Shown here piece by piece: positions 26,046 to 34,896 of a stretch of 64,000 bases of DNA. The number at the start of each line of letters is the position of its first letter. Position 1 is the first letter of the stretch. The notes beneath the pieces are model-generated. The model was not told the origin of the DNA and ran no database searches. It worked only from the letters and a program-made list of their open reading frames with translations. A program made the translations under genes and the position numbers. The DNA is from CAZLKN01 sp964560135 (lineage in GTDB: Bacteria; Actinomycetota; JAICYB01), in NCBI GenBank assembly GCA_964560135.1, contig CAZLKN010000004.1, forward strand, positions 55,806-119,805, in the 5' to 3' direction.

Positions 26046-26804
26046 ATGACGGTGAGCGGAAATCTCGACGGCGAAGAACGGCTGGCTTGGCTGCGGGCGC
26101 AACTGAACACCGCTGGCAAGGTGCGTATCGCCACTGCGGCCTCGGAACTCAACGTCAGCGAAATGACCATCCGCCGTGATCTCCAGGAGCTCGAGGAGGC
26201 GGGGCTCTTACGGCGCGTCCGAGGGGGGGCCGTCGCCACCGGACCTCTGCCTTTCGAAGAGCGGCACCGCCGCCGCGCCCGGGCAAAGTCGCAGATCGCC
26301 GCGAAGCTCGCACCTCTGGTTCCCGAAACCGGTGCGGTCGGGATCGATGCCTCCTCGACGATGCTGCGACTGGCGTCCACGATCGAATCTGCTCGCGGCC
26401 TGTCCGTGTTGACCAACAGCATCGAAACGTTCCAGGCCCTCCAGGGCAAACAGGGTCTCACAGCGCTGCTCACCGGAGGCGAACTCGACCCTCGCACGGG
26501 CAGCCTCGTCGGGCCGCTGGCCTCACGTCCAACCAACGACCTGCTCCTCCGGAGGCTGTTCGTGTCAGCGGCGGCCGTCGACCACGAGATCGGCGCCAGT
26601 GAAGCCTGCCTGGAGGAGGCCGAGGTGAAGCGGGCGCTCGCGAGCGTCGCCGGAGAGGTCGTCCTGGCGGTCGACTCCTCGAAGCTCGACGCTCGGGCGA
26701 ACGCGGTCGGGCTCGGATGGGACCTCATCACGATGTTCGTCACCGAACTGGATCCCGAAGACGTACGCTTGGACCCTTATCGGACGCTCGCCAAGATCCT
26801 GTGA
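26046..26804 (+). CDS. DeoR-family transcriptional regulator
   Basis: A 252-residue repressor-type protein. It has an N-terminal DeoR helix-turn-helix (KVRIATAASELNVSEMTIRRDLQELEEAGLLRRVRGGA, residues ~25-62) and a C-terminal DeoR sensor domain (VGIDASSTMLRLA, LTNSIETFQAL, GGELDPRTGSLVGPLA) that binds sugar phosphates in the family. AAGGA lies upstream of the ATG. It is divergent from FCD and isomerase and converges with the rhamnose mutarotase gene, so it probably controls the isomerase operon. Confidence 0.93.
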   Translation: MTVSGNLDGEERLAWLRAQLNTAGKVRIATAASELNVSEMTIRRDLQELEEAGLLRRVRGGAVATGPLPFEERHRRRARAKSQIAAKLAPLVPETGAVGIDASSTMLRLASTIESARGLSVLTNSIETFQALQGKQGLTALLTGGELDPRTGSLVGPLASRPTNDLLLRRLFVSAAAVDHEIGASEACLEEAEVKRALASVAGEVVLAVDSSKLDARANAVGLGWDLITMFVTELDPEDVRLDPYRTLAKIL

Positions 26805-26847
26805 TCGCTGGGCCCACGCGTGTGGAGATAGAGCTCCGCGACGATCC

Positions 26848-27168
26848 TCAGTCCAGGTGGAACACCTCGTCGAGCGGCCACATCTTGGGGGACGCGTCCG
26901 GTTCGCACTCCATGTAAGGCTCGAGCTCCTTCCACCACCGTTGTGTCACCGGATCGACTTTCCGGCCTTCGCTTCCCGCCGGATTCGGACCGTCTCCCTC
27001 GCTCTCCAGATAGGCGAACAGGTCCAGCCCGCGCCGGAAGATCGAATAGTTCCTCACCCCTGACGACCGGATGTTCTCGACCAGCTCCGGCCAGATGTTG
27101 TCGTGGAACTCCTTGTACTTCTCTTCTCCCCCGGGCTTCAGGCGCATCATCCAGGCAACCCTGGCCAT
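26848..27168 (-). CDS. rhaM: L-rhamnose mutarotase family protein
   Basis: A 106-residue protein of the RhaM fold, which equilibrates the anomers of L-rhamnose (or fucose-type sugars). It matches in length and pattern: RVAWMMRLKPGGEEKYKEFHDNIWPEL, RNYSIFRRG, LFAYLE and QRWWKELEPYM, with the family His in EFHDNIW and paired Trp. AGGAAGGGGAC precedes the ATG. It is last in the minus-strand enolase/DHDPS operon, after a 30-codon Gfo/Idh relic. Confidence 0.9.
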   Translation of the reverse strand: MARVAWMMRLKPGGEEKYKEFHDNIWPELVENIRSSGVRNYSIFRRGLDLFAYLESEGDGPNPAGSEGRKVDPVTQRWWKELEPYMECEPDASPKMWPLDEVFHLD

Positions 27169-27180
27169 CGTGTCCCCTTC

Positions 27181-27273
27181 CTAGCTCGACGCGGCAACCG
27201 ACATGAGCAACCCGGACGGCGAGCCAGTACACCACCAACCGGTGCCAATGACCCCGATCCGGGCTCTCTTCAT
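27181..27273 (-). pseudogene. Gfo/Idh/MocA oxidoreductase N-terminal relic (30 codons)
   Basis: The ATG at 27273 overlaps the DHDPS-family stop (ATGA), a normal operon junction. The peptide begins KRARIGVIGTGWW, the NAD-binding start of Gfo/Idh/MocA oxidoreductases, then becomes unrelated and stops after 30 residues. About 300 residues are missing, so an internal deletion has joined this start to DNA just upstream of rhaM. Confidence 0.7.
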
Positions 27274-28178
27274 GCCGGAGTCCTCTCCGAGAGCTCCGTG
27301 AGGCCGAGGTCGAGTTCCGCGAGCAACTCCTCGTCGATTGCTTCATGCGGCGATCGGAGCTTCGCAGATGCCAGGATGCCCTCCCGCCGGAGCAACTCCT
27401 TGAAGACGAAGAACGCTACGTCCATGCTCCGCAAGGCAAGACTCAACAGTGGCAGGTACCGGTAGAACAGTTCCCGCGCCTCCGGGATCCTGTCGTCCTG
27501 ATAGAGGCTCTGCACTCGGACGAACATCTCAGCCCAAGCGACGAAGGGGACGGTCCCGTGGCCACCGCGCCTCAGCTCGTGCACGAAGTCGACACCTCCC
27601 GAACCCCCGAGGATGGAAACTTCGTCTCCGAGCAATCCGGCCACTTCGCCGATCTTGCGTGTGGCCTGGGGCGTCTCGATCTTGAGAGCGATGATCTCCG
27701 GGACATCCTCAACGAGTCGAGCGAGGAAGGCCGGCGGCATCTGGACACCGGTCATGCCCGGCGCATCCTGGATCACCAACGGCAAACCGGTCCGTCGCGC
27801 CACCTCCGCGCAGCAGCCGGACACCATCTCCAGCGACGTAGCACCGGTCGGAGGACGCATCATCAGCACATCAACACCGGAATCGCGCACGAGGTCGGCC
27901 TGCTTCAGCAACGCAACCACACTGGCGCCACCGACCGTACCCATGACCTCGGATCGACCCGACGCATACGTCGTCACTGCCCGCATCGCGTCGAACAGTT
28001 CACCCTCGGTCAGCTTCGGGATCTCACTGCCGAAACCGAACCCCACCGCCCTGACCCCCGTGCCTTCCAGAAAGTCCACCTGGTTGCGAAGTCCCTCGTG
28101 GTCGATCTCCTCGTCGTCATCGAACGGCATGGACAGGATGGGCGTGATCCCGTCGAGACGCATCCTTCGTTGCGTCAT
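27270..28178 (-). CDS. Dihydrodipicolinate synthase-family aldolase/dehydratase
   Basis: A 302-residue class I aldolase of the DapA family. The Schiff-base lysine is K166 in IIALKIETPQ. The usual YNxP motif carrying the proton-relay tyrosine is replaced by IQDAP (136-140), so this is not a lysine-pathway DapA; it more likely cleaves or dehydrates a 2-keto-3-deoxy sugar acid. The start at 28178 overlaps the stop of the preceding broken ORF (ATGA); ATG at 28163 is an alternative. It follows an enolase-type dehydratase, whose product would be a fitting substrate. Confidence 0.87.
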   Translation of the reverse strand: MTQRRMRLDGITPILSMPFDDDEEIDHEGLRNQVDFLEGTGVRAVGFGFGSEIPKLTEGELFDAMRAVTTYASGRSEVMGTVGGASVVALLKQADLVRDSGVDVLMMRPPTGATSLEMVSGCCAEVARRTGLPLVIQDAPGMTGVQMPPAFLARLVEDVPEIIALKIETPQATRKIGEVAGLLGDEVSILGGSGGVDFVHELRRGGHGTVPFVAWAEMFVRVQSLYQDDRIPEARELFYRYLPLLSLALRSMDVAFFVFKELLRREGILASAKLRSPHEAIDEELLAELDLGLTELSERTPA

Positions 28179-28436
28179 ACGGCCGGCCCCATCCAGATCT
28201 CGTCGATGAGATCCACAAGTTGTTGGCGCATCTGTTCGTTCTCCTTCCGGGGGTCCTCGATGTCGTCCTGCCCTCGCCACGAACTTGCAACATACTCCGT
28301 CGTGAGCGCTCCCTCATACGAGTCCAGGATGGCGTCTTCCAGGCGGCGCGCCGTGTCCAGGCGCATTCTGTGCCACATCGTGGAACAGGTCGCCGCCCTC
28401 AACACGTGTGACCTGCTCGAAGGTCAGATACGCCAT
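28175..28436 (-). pseudogene. Frameshifted small ORF in dehydratase operon
   Basis: An ATG at 28436 with GGAGGGCGAAC upstream starts MAYLTFEQVTRVEGGDLFHD, overlapping the dehydratase stop by 13 bases. That frame ends early. Another frame continues without a start of its own: LDTARRLEDAILDSYEG through RKENEQMRQQLVDLIDEIWMG, ending by ATGA overlap with the next gene. Joining them needs a 1-base shift near 28360 and gives an ~86-residue protein. It could be a pseudogene, a sequencing error or a frameshift event. No family recognised. Confidence 0.55.
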
Positions 28437-29557
28437 GTTCGCCCTCCGATCTGGGTCGCCAAGATGCGATCCCAGTCGTACTCCACGCCGAGTCCGGGGC
28501 CCTCCGGCGCGTAGACAAACCCGTTCTTGTCGACGGCATCAAACCCATCTCGGTACTCGTGAGCCACTGCCGAAGCGGTCGATGTGATCTCGTACTGCGG
28601 ATGAAGCAGGCCCATCTCGTAGTAGTTGGAGTTCCGCATCGCGCACATCAGGTGTCGATGCGCCGGCCCGCAGAAGTGCAGTTCAACATCTGCACCAAGG
28701 CCCTCCGCAGCATGGGCGATCTTCATGACACCGGTGATTCCCCCATCGTAGTCAGGGTCGGCGCGAAGGAAGTCTGTCCCTCCCGCGACAAGGAAGTCGA
28801 TCTTCGGCTCCAAACTCCGGAGATGTTCGGTCATGAGAAGCGGTGTGCGGATGCGCTCGCGCAACCGAGCGTGCGCCTGTGCCGAGATGCCGCCATCACG
28901 GAATGGGTCCTCGTACCAGAAGTAGCCGTACTCATCGAGCACGCGGCCGAGCTTCACGGCCGCACCGAACGTCGACAGCAGGCTGGAGACGTCATCCATG
29001 AGGTCCATCCGGTCCCCAACCCGCTCTGCGACCACCCGTGCCGTTTCGATCTCCCGCCGGAGGTTCTCCTGGAACCATCCGTGGATCTTGAACGCCGGGT
29101 ATCCGCGCTCCAGACACCGCTCTGCGAAGTTCGCATATGCCTCTGGGGTGCCCAGCCCGTCGGGATCGTCATCTGCCAGTACGGTCGAGGCATACGCGGG
29201 CAACGGTCGGGACACGGCCCCCAGAAGCTCGTACACCGGTACCCCGTACCACTTTCCGGCAAGATCCCACAACGCGACATCGATCACGCTGAACCCAATA
29301 CGCCCAGCTTGGCGCATGGCATGCTTGCATGCGTTGTAGACGCCTTCGCGGTCCAGAGCGTTGCGACCGAGCACCCAGCGGATACACTCGTCGATCGAAA
29401 CGTGGTCCTCCCGCCATCCGCCCACGTACTCCCCGGTCACGCCTTGGTCGGTTTCGATACGGATCGCGTAGCCGGATCGGGAGCCCCGCTCCATTCCAGG
29501 GTTGGTGAACGAAAACTCGATCGCCTCGATCGTCGTTACAACAGGCTTCTCTCCCAC
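28424..29557 (-). CDS. Enolase-superfamily sugar-acid dehydratase, paralogue of 15304-16482
   Basis: A 377-residue mandelate-racemase-type enzyme of the same subfamily as the 15304 protein: AFKIHGW (KxH), LMDDVSSL, WYEDPFRDGG, TEHLR, DGGITGVMKIAH, LHFCGP and SNYYEMGLLHP. It should dehydrate an aldonic acid. I chose GTG at 29557 (GGGAGAGG upstream); the frame runs to 29683 through non-conserved sequence. First gene of an operon continuing to a small broken ORF, the DHDPS-family enzyme and rhaM. Rhamnose mutarotase in the same operon points to L-rhamnonate or a similar 6-deoxy acid. Confidence 0.9.
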   Translation of the reverse strand: MGEKPVVTTIEAIEFSFTNPGMERGSRSGYAIRIETDQGVTGEYVGGWREDHVSIDECIRWVLGRNALDREGVYNACKHAMRQAGRIGFSVIDVALWDLAGKWYGVPVYELLGAVSRPLPAYASTVLADDDPDGLGTPEAYANFAERCLERGYPAFKIHGWFQENLRREIETARVVAERVGDRMDLMDDVSSLLSTFGAAVKLGRVLDEYGYFWYEDPFRDGGISAQAHARLRERIRTPLLMTEHLRSLEPKIDFLVAGGTDFLRADPDYDGGITGVMKIAHAAEGLGADVELHFCGPAHRHLMCAMRNSNYYEMGLLHPQYEITSTASAVAHEYRDGFDAVDKNGFVYAPEGPGLGVEYDWDRILATQIGGRTWRI

Positions 29558-29701
29558 AGTGCACCTCTCCCATCGCTTGGAACATCCATCCACCGACACC
29601 GGAATGAGGGTCAGCGTACAGGCGAGGAAATGTCGCCGGAAGACGGGGCGCCAAACAAGGGCGTCCTGCTCTCGCTCGTGCACGGGCCATGCCCTCGGGT
29701 A

Positions 29702-29723
29702 TGGTTAGTCCTGGTTAGGCCAA
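29702..29723 (+). promoter_or_regulatory. 22-bp operator element, copy A (GH5-like gene)
   Basis: Contains GGTTAGTCCTGGTTAGGCC: two direct GGTTAG half-sites ten bases apart, then an inverted GGCCAA. The same 22 bases recur exactly at 36328-36349 and 44781-44802 (reverse strand there). This copy ends 17 bases before the ATG at 29741, where a repressor would block transcription or its start. Confidence 0.75.
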
Positions 29724-29740
29724 CCTGATAGGAGTTCACC

Positions 29741-30784
29741 ATGACGTCCCTGGACCGCACGTCTTCGCTGGAACCGCTCGTGGTTGGAGGCAGCCAAACG
29801 TACCTCACCACCACGATGGGCCAGCCGGTGGTCGCCTGGGGCTTCAATTACGACCGTGACCGCGAGATGCGCCTCTTGGAGGAATACTGGGACCGCGAAT
29901 GGCCCAAGGTCGTCAACGATCTCCGGCTCATGCGTTCCCACGATGCGAACATCGTCCGCATCCACCTCCAGACCGCCGCGTTCATCGACGCGGACGGTCA
30001 TCCTCGCCACGCTGCTCTCGACCGGCTCGTGGAACTCGTCGCCGTCGCCGAGGAGCTCGACATGTACCTCGACATCACGGGCCTTGCCTGCTACCGAAGC
30101 GACGATCCCGGGCTGTCCTGGTTCAACAGCCTGACAGAAGGCGAACGGTGGGAGATCCAGGCCCGGTTCTGGACGGCGGTCGCCACCGCCGTCCGCGGAC
30201 GAAGCGCTGTTGCCTTCTTCGACCTGATCAATGAGCCCGCCGTGCCGGCGGCCAGGACCGACAGCTGGTATGCGGGGAAGCTCGGTCCGTTCTCCTACTG
30301 CCAATTCCTGGTTCGTGACCTCGCCGGCCGCGACCGTAGCACCGTGGCCTCCGACTGGACCCACAAGATGACAGAGGCGATCCGTGGGGCGGATCCCGAC
30401 CGATCGGTGACCATCGGTTTGTTGCCGAACTCCGCTGCCGCCGGGGTTGACCCCGTCGCCGTGGCGCCGCATCTTGATCTGCTCGCGGTGCACGTCTATC
30501 CCGACCCCGGCGAGGTCTCCGCCGCCGTGGAGATCGTCCGGGACCTCGCCGCACTCGGGAAGCCGGTGATCGTCGAAGAGCTGTTTCCGTTGCGCTGCTC
30601 GATCCAGGAACTCCGCGAGTTCATCACGCAGACCCGGCCCTATGCCTGCGGGTGGATCGGTTTCCACTGGGGCGAAGCCCCCGCAAGAAGCGGACACCCG
30701 GACAACAAGGGCCTGATCGACCGCTGGCTCGCGCTCTTCGATGACCTCGGCCCGGAGGTGACACGACCCGCAGCCGGTACCTGA
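29741..30784 (+). CDS. GH5-like (clan GH-A) glycoside hydrolase
   Basis: A 347-residue cytoplasmic (beta/alpha)8 hydrolase with cellulase-fold motifs. Acid/base E165 lies in DLINEPA and the nucleophile in VIVEELF (E279 or E280); GWIGFHWGE near the C-terminus is the usual barrel-closing strand. AGGAG lies upstream of the ATG. It is monocistronic under operator copy A and divergent from the dehydratase operon. Exact specificity is unknown; mannosidase- or glucosidase-like enzymes share this fold. Confidence 0.85.
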   Translation: MTSLDRTSSLEPLVVGGSQTYLTTTMGQPVVAWGFNYDRDREMRLLEEYWDREWPKVVNDLRLMRSHDANIVRIHLQTAAFIDADGHPRHAALDRLVELVAVAEELDMYLDITGLACYRSDDPGLSWFNSLTEGERWEIQARFWTAVATAVRGRSAVAFFDLINEPAVPAARTDSWYAGKLGPFSYCQFLVRDLAGRDRSTVASDWTHKMTEAIRGADPDRSVTIGLLPNSAAAGVDPVAVAPHLDLLAVHVYPDPGEVSAAVEIVRDLAALGKPVIVEELFPLRCSIQELREFITQTRPYACGWIGFHWGEAPARSGHPDNKGLIDRWLALFDDLGPEVTRPAAGT

Positions 30785-30789
30785 AGCAC

Positions 30790-33700
30790 CTAGATCTCCA
30801 GCCGTTCTCCAGCGGCGACGCGGAGCATCCGGACGGGCCCCAGGATGCCGGACACCGTCTGCCCGGGAAGTACGTATGGGGTGTTCGTCCATTCCTGCAG
30901 GTACGGCCCGAGCGTGTTGCACACGAGGAGTTCGATCTTGTTGCGTCCCACCCGGATCAGATCGTCGACGCCGATCCGGTACGGAGACCACAGGAGCGTT
31001 CCCGCCAGCCGGTCGTTGACGGATACCTCAACCGTGCCGCGCACGTGCCCGAGATCCAGCGTCCACGATCCCCGGTCGACCTCGGAGAGCTCCACCTCCT
31101 GGACGTACCGGACGGCACCGGAGTACCCGGACAGCCCCTGGGTGCACCAGTCACCGAGAAGGATCGATCCCTCAGAGGTCTCGAAGATCGGTGGACCGTG
31201 CCATAGCCGTCCGCCCGACCGGCCGCCGCCGGTCTCCACACGGATCTCGGCCCTGCAGGCCCATCGTTGCGTTTGGGGAAGGAACACCTTGCCTTCGACG
31301 CACGGTATCTCTCGGCCGTCGAGCAGGACGGACACCGAACCCGACACCGGCAGCTCCATGCTCCTGGTCCCCGGAGGCACAGTCACACGGAACCACTCCA
31401 CAGCCGGCTCTTTGGCCTCCGGACGGGTTTCGACGTTCACGTAATCGGCGCTCGGTGTGGCGGGTCCGGTCAACCACTCGGCCTCCGGGAGCGGGTGCGA
31501 TCGTCGCCACAGATGCGCCCACGACGGGTCGTACCAGGGTGTGAGCCTGGCCCGGACGGGCGCCGGCCTCCCGTCACGTTCGCCGGCCCAGCCCGGCATC
31601 GTCGCGATCGTCGTCCGGGTGCCGTCGGCATGCCGCGCGAGCGCATCGAGAAAGACTCCAGTGGCCCGACCCGGGTCGTGGATCTCGATGCGCACCTCGT
31701 TGAGACCTGCGCGGAACGCGCTCGTGGCCTCGTATCGGATCACCATCGGAAAGGGAGCGTTCTCGTACGGGAAGAACTCGCCCTGGCGTGCGATTACCAC
31801 GTCGTTCACGAGAAGGGTGGCAGGTCCGTCGCTGCCGAAGTGCAGCGTCACCTCATCGGGGGCCGAAGACAAGCTGATGCTCCGTGTCATCGTGAACGTC
31901 GAACCCCGGGCGGGCTCGTCGTCGGGGACCAGCACCTCCGGACGCGCGAAAGCCTCTGGATCACGAACCAACGTGTAGAAACCACGGGCTCCCAACGCCG
32001 GTGATCCCAGGAGGCGCGCAGCGTCGGTCACCGAGTCGGCGTCCGCGATCATGCGGATCTCCAGCAGGTTGTCGCCGCTTCTGACGTGAACCGGCGAGAT
32101 CGTCAGGTACCGGTCGTCGTCGGTGGTGACCTCTTGGCCGTTCCACCAGACGCGACGCCGGGTCCGTGCACCGACAGCCAGATACGCGTCCTCTTCCCGT
32201 CCGGCGCGGAGGACCGTGCGGAACTGGACGGCCTGACCCGCGTCGAGCGCCCCGAGGTCGAGAAACTCTTCAGGGACGAATCCCTTTTGGCCGTGCTGTG
32301 CCTGGCTCCGCAGGATCCGATCTCCGCGGATCCCGCGGGAAGGTGACCAGTCCACCGGGTGCCAGTCTTCTCCAGCCCGGAACGCCGACACGTCGGACAG
32401 CGGTTCGGGCGCCGAGTCCGGCGCGCACGGTCCCGTCGTCCATCCCCCGGTTCCGAAGGTCGCGCGGACGGGGCCCCATTCCGCCGCCGGAGCGCCATCG
32501 TCATCGACGTCATATCCGGGTCGGCGGTGATGGTCCATCGACCACACCGCGAGGGGTGGATGCCCATCGTAGGGCGGCATGTCCAGATCGCCCCACCGAT
32601 TGTCCATCGTCGGCTCGATCGCCGACGACCATGATTCGGCCAAATCGATCTCCTCGAGGATCCCGCCGGTCACAGGAGAGGGCCCCTCGTCCACGTCGTC
32701 TCCACCGAAGACGACGAGTGCTGCCGGGCCGTCGTCGAACGGGATCTGAACGCGAACCCGTCCGTTCTCGATGGCGTGCGCGAGTCGTCGCGTCCGCCCC
32801 GTCGTCGGATCCCAGAGGTAGACGGGCCCGCCGACGTCCGCGACCGTGACCTCGGCCGCCTCCAGATACCGTCGCGGATCGAACGTATAGGTGAACTGCC
32901 CCGGACTGCCGGCGTCGACCTGTGTGGCACGCGGATATACAGCGGGAACGAATAGGACGTGGCGATCGCCAACCTGGCGCAACAGTGTCGGAACGGGCGC
33001 CTCCACACGGCGAGCCAGACCACCGAGACCGGTACCGGGCAGCTCGTCTGGTTCCTGCACCAGGATCGCCCGGCCCTCACCGAACAGCCGGCGCAGCCGC
33101 TCCACGGCTGCCTGGTCCCCGGCCGCGGCCAGTCTCGGCTCGGCGCCGACGGCCACCAGCGTTCCTCCGGCTTCCACGAACTCGACGAGCACCCGAGCGG
33201 TCTCCGCCTCCAGCACCTCGCAGCCGGGAAGGACGAGCGCTCGATACGTCTCGCCGGAGACCCGAAAGGCTCCCTCGGCCACCTCTCCGCGCACCAGCGA
33301 GTCGTCGTCCACGACATCGAAATCGCGTCCGTCCGCATCGAGCACACCGGGATAGGTCTGCGGCCAATCCCGGGTGCCGACGATCCGGCGGTACAGATCA
33401 TCTGCACGTCGCGCCCGATCCTGGGCGCCGTCCAGCGTGGTGTAGGCCTGGACAGTGGTCGACGGGAACACGACGGCGACATCGCAGCGATGCACGCCAC
33501 TGGAGAGCACGGCACACAGGCGGGCCACCGTGTCCGCGAACAACTTGTAGTGGCGCCAGTACGGCTGCCGCCAGCAGGTCGAGGGCGGCGCCCACTCCCA
33601 CCATCCGCCGAGCGTCGAGTAGTACACGGCGTGCGGGTCGTACAAGGTCGCGCCGTCACGGAGGTACGGCAGCAGCCAGTCGAAGGTCTCCTCCAGCGAG

Positions 33701-34782
33701 CCGCCCCATCCGGTCGAGTGGAAAGCCTCCAGCCAGACGTGACGGTGTCCGTACAGATGTGCCAGGGACGAATGGGGTTTTGTGTCGCCACCGTGGTCGC
33801 TCCCGGGGGCACCGAACCATCGGTGTGTACGCAGATAGTCCGCATACAGGCGGACGCAGGCCGTGGGCTGTCCGGCACGGCTCAGGCCCTGCTGGTCGAA
33901 CCCGCAAACCATGTCGCGCTCCGCATGCCAGGCATTGAGCGGCCTGAAGAACGCATCCTCGGCGAGCTTCCCCCGGGTGAGCTGATAGTCGACCCGCACC
34001 TGCTCGGCCCCCGGGACGTCCTCCCAGAGGGCGGCCAGGTGGCGTTCGATCCGGTATCCACGGCCGTGGGCGAAGGCATCCTCGAAACCTGGCCCCCAGG
34101 ACGGCATGTGCGGGAGTTCGTCCTGGAAAGAACCGACGATGACGTCGCCCAAGTACCCCCCGAGCCGGCGTTCGAACTCTCCGTGAACGAGATCCATGAG
34201 GGCACCGCAGGCCGCCGGGTCGAAGTAGTTGAACCCGGTCGGACGGGCATAGGCGAGCATGACGCGGCCGGATCCCTCGTACGCGAGCCTTCCATCGACC
34301 AGCGGCACCTCCACCGGCTCGACGCCCAACTCGAACGCGGCGATCGGCCGGGCACCAGACGGAGGGACGAGCACGCACGAACCGGTTGCGGTGAGGCGCT
34401 CGATGACCTCACCACGGAAGCGGGGATGGTCGCGGACCAGGTGACCCTGCAGGTTCGCACCCGAGAACCCGAGCTGGTCGTAGAACCAGATCCTGAAACC
34501 GACCCTTCGGGCGTGGTCACAGACGCCACGAAAGATCTCCCACCATGCGTCGGACTGGAAGACCGGATCGTCGGAGCGGGATCCGTACAGCGGGCCCGTG
34601 GGAGCGAGATTGATGACGACGGCATTGTGGATGCCTCCCTCGATCAGGCGGTCCATCTGCCAGCACAGCCGTCCGGCATCGAGGGGTTCGCCCGACCACC
34701 ACCACAAGGGAACCGGCGAACGGTCCGCCGGAGGCTTCGAGAACAGGTCGTGCAGGTCCTCGTGAGGTACGTCCAGGCTCAC
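30790..34782 (-). CDS. Large GH106-like alpha-L-rhamnosidase
   Basis: A 1330-residue hydrolase. It begins like GH106 enzymes (PPADRSPVPLWWWSGEPL, then QMDRLIEGGI), with WFYDQLGFSG and the acidic SFQDELPHMP in the catalytic barrel. A middle beta-galactosidase-type domain (RALVLPGCEVLEAETARVL) and C-terminal beta-sandwich/carbohydrate-binding domains (SWTLDLGHVRGTVEVSVN) follow. GTG at 34782 with GGGGGG upstream is the likely start; the open frame runs further to 35133. No signal peptide is evident. With rhaM and a rhamnonate-type dehydratase nearby, release and use of L-rhamnose fits well. Confidence 0.85.
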   Translation of the reverse strand: MSLDVPHEDLHDLFSKPPADRSPVPLWWWSGEPLDAGRLCWQMDRLIEGGIHNAVVINLAPTGPLYGSRSDDPVFQSDAWWEIFRGVCDHARRVGFRIWFYDQLGFSGANLQGHLVRDHPRFRGEVIERLTATGSCVLVPPSGARPIAAFELGVEPVEVPLVDGRLAYEGSGRVMLAYARPTGFNYFDPAACGALMDLVHGEFERRLGGYLGDVIVGSFQDELPHMPSWGPGFEDAFAHGRGYRIERHLAALWEDVPGAEQVRVDYQLTRGKLAEDAFFRPLNAWHAERDMVCGFDQQGLSRAGQPTACVRLYADYLRTHRWFGAPGSDHGGDTKPHSSLAHLYGHRHVWLEAFHSTGWGGSLEETFDWLLPYLRDGATLYDPHAVYYSTLGGWWEWAPPSTCWRQPYWRHYKLFADTVARLCAVLSSGVHRCDVAVVFPSTTVQAYTTLDGAQDRARRADDLYRRIVGTRDWPQTYPGVLDADGRDFDVVDDDSLVRGEVAEGAFRVSGETYRALVLPGCEVLEAETARVLVEFVEAGGTLVAVGAEPRLAAAGDQAAVERLRRLFGEGRAILVQEPDELPGTGLGGLARRVEAPVPTLLRQVGDRHVLFVPAVYPRATQVDAGSPGQFTYTFDPRRYLEAAEVTVADVGGPVYLWDPTTGRTRRLAHAIENGRVRVQIPFDDGPAALVVFGGDDVDEGPSPVTGGILEEIDLAESWSSAIEPTMDNRWGDLDMPPYDGHPPLAVWSMDHHRRPGYDVDDDGAPAAEWGPVRATFGTGGWTTGPCAPDSAPEPLSDVSAFRAGEDWHPVDWSPSRGIRGDRILRSQAQHGQKGFVPEEFLDLGALDAGQAVQFRTVLRAGREEDAYLAVGARTRRRVWWNGQEVTTDDDRYLTISPVHVRSGDNLLEIRMIADADSVTDAARLLGSPALGARGFYTLVRDPEAFARPEVLVPDDEPARGSTFTMTRSISLSSAPDEVTLHFGSDGPATLLVNDVVIARQGEFFPYENAPFPMVIRYEATSAFRAGLNEVRIEIHDPGRATGVFLDALARHADGTRTTIATMPGWAGERDGRPAPVRARLTPWYDPSWAHLWRRSHPLPEAEWLTGPATPSADYVNVETRPEAKEPAVEWFRVTVPPGTRSMELPVSGSVSVLLDGREIPCVEGKVFLPQTQRWACRAEIRVETGGGRSGGRLWHGPPIFETSEGSILLGDWCTQGLSGYSGAVRYVQEVELSEVDRGSWTLDLGHVRGTVEVSVNDRLAGTLLWSPYRIGVDDLIRVGRNKIELLVCNTLGPYLQEWTNTPYVLPGQTVSGILGPVRMLRVAAGERLEI

Positions 34783-34813
34783 GTTCCAACCCCCCCTAGA
34801 TTGACGTTCTCGG

Positions 34814-34896
34814 CGATGACCATAGACGCCGCCGAATACTGGTGGAGCGACAACAGCGCGCCGGCGCTCAACGGCGTTCCGGCCGTCTCCCGTTAG
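34814..34896 (+). pseudogene. C-terminal relic of an anchored substrate-binding protein gene
   Basis: The plus strand encodes MTIDAAEYWWSD, matching the near-C-terminal part of the SBP at 43155-44759; 34 of 35 bases from the ATG agree by eye. It ends in a stop after ~26 codons and has no N-terminal part. It sits between the GH106 start and an acyl-CoA synthetase fragment. Confidence 0.65.

Noticed and set aside
32959..34896. A 645-codon plus-strand frame ending in the SBP relic
   Set aside because: Almost all of it is antisense to the GH106-like gene and shows no domain; only its last ~26 codons are meaningful, as an SBP fragment.
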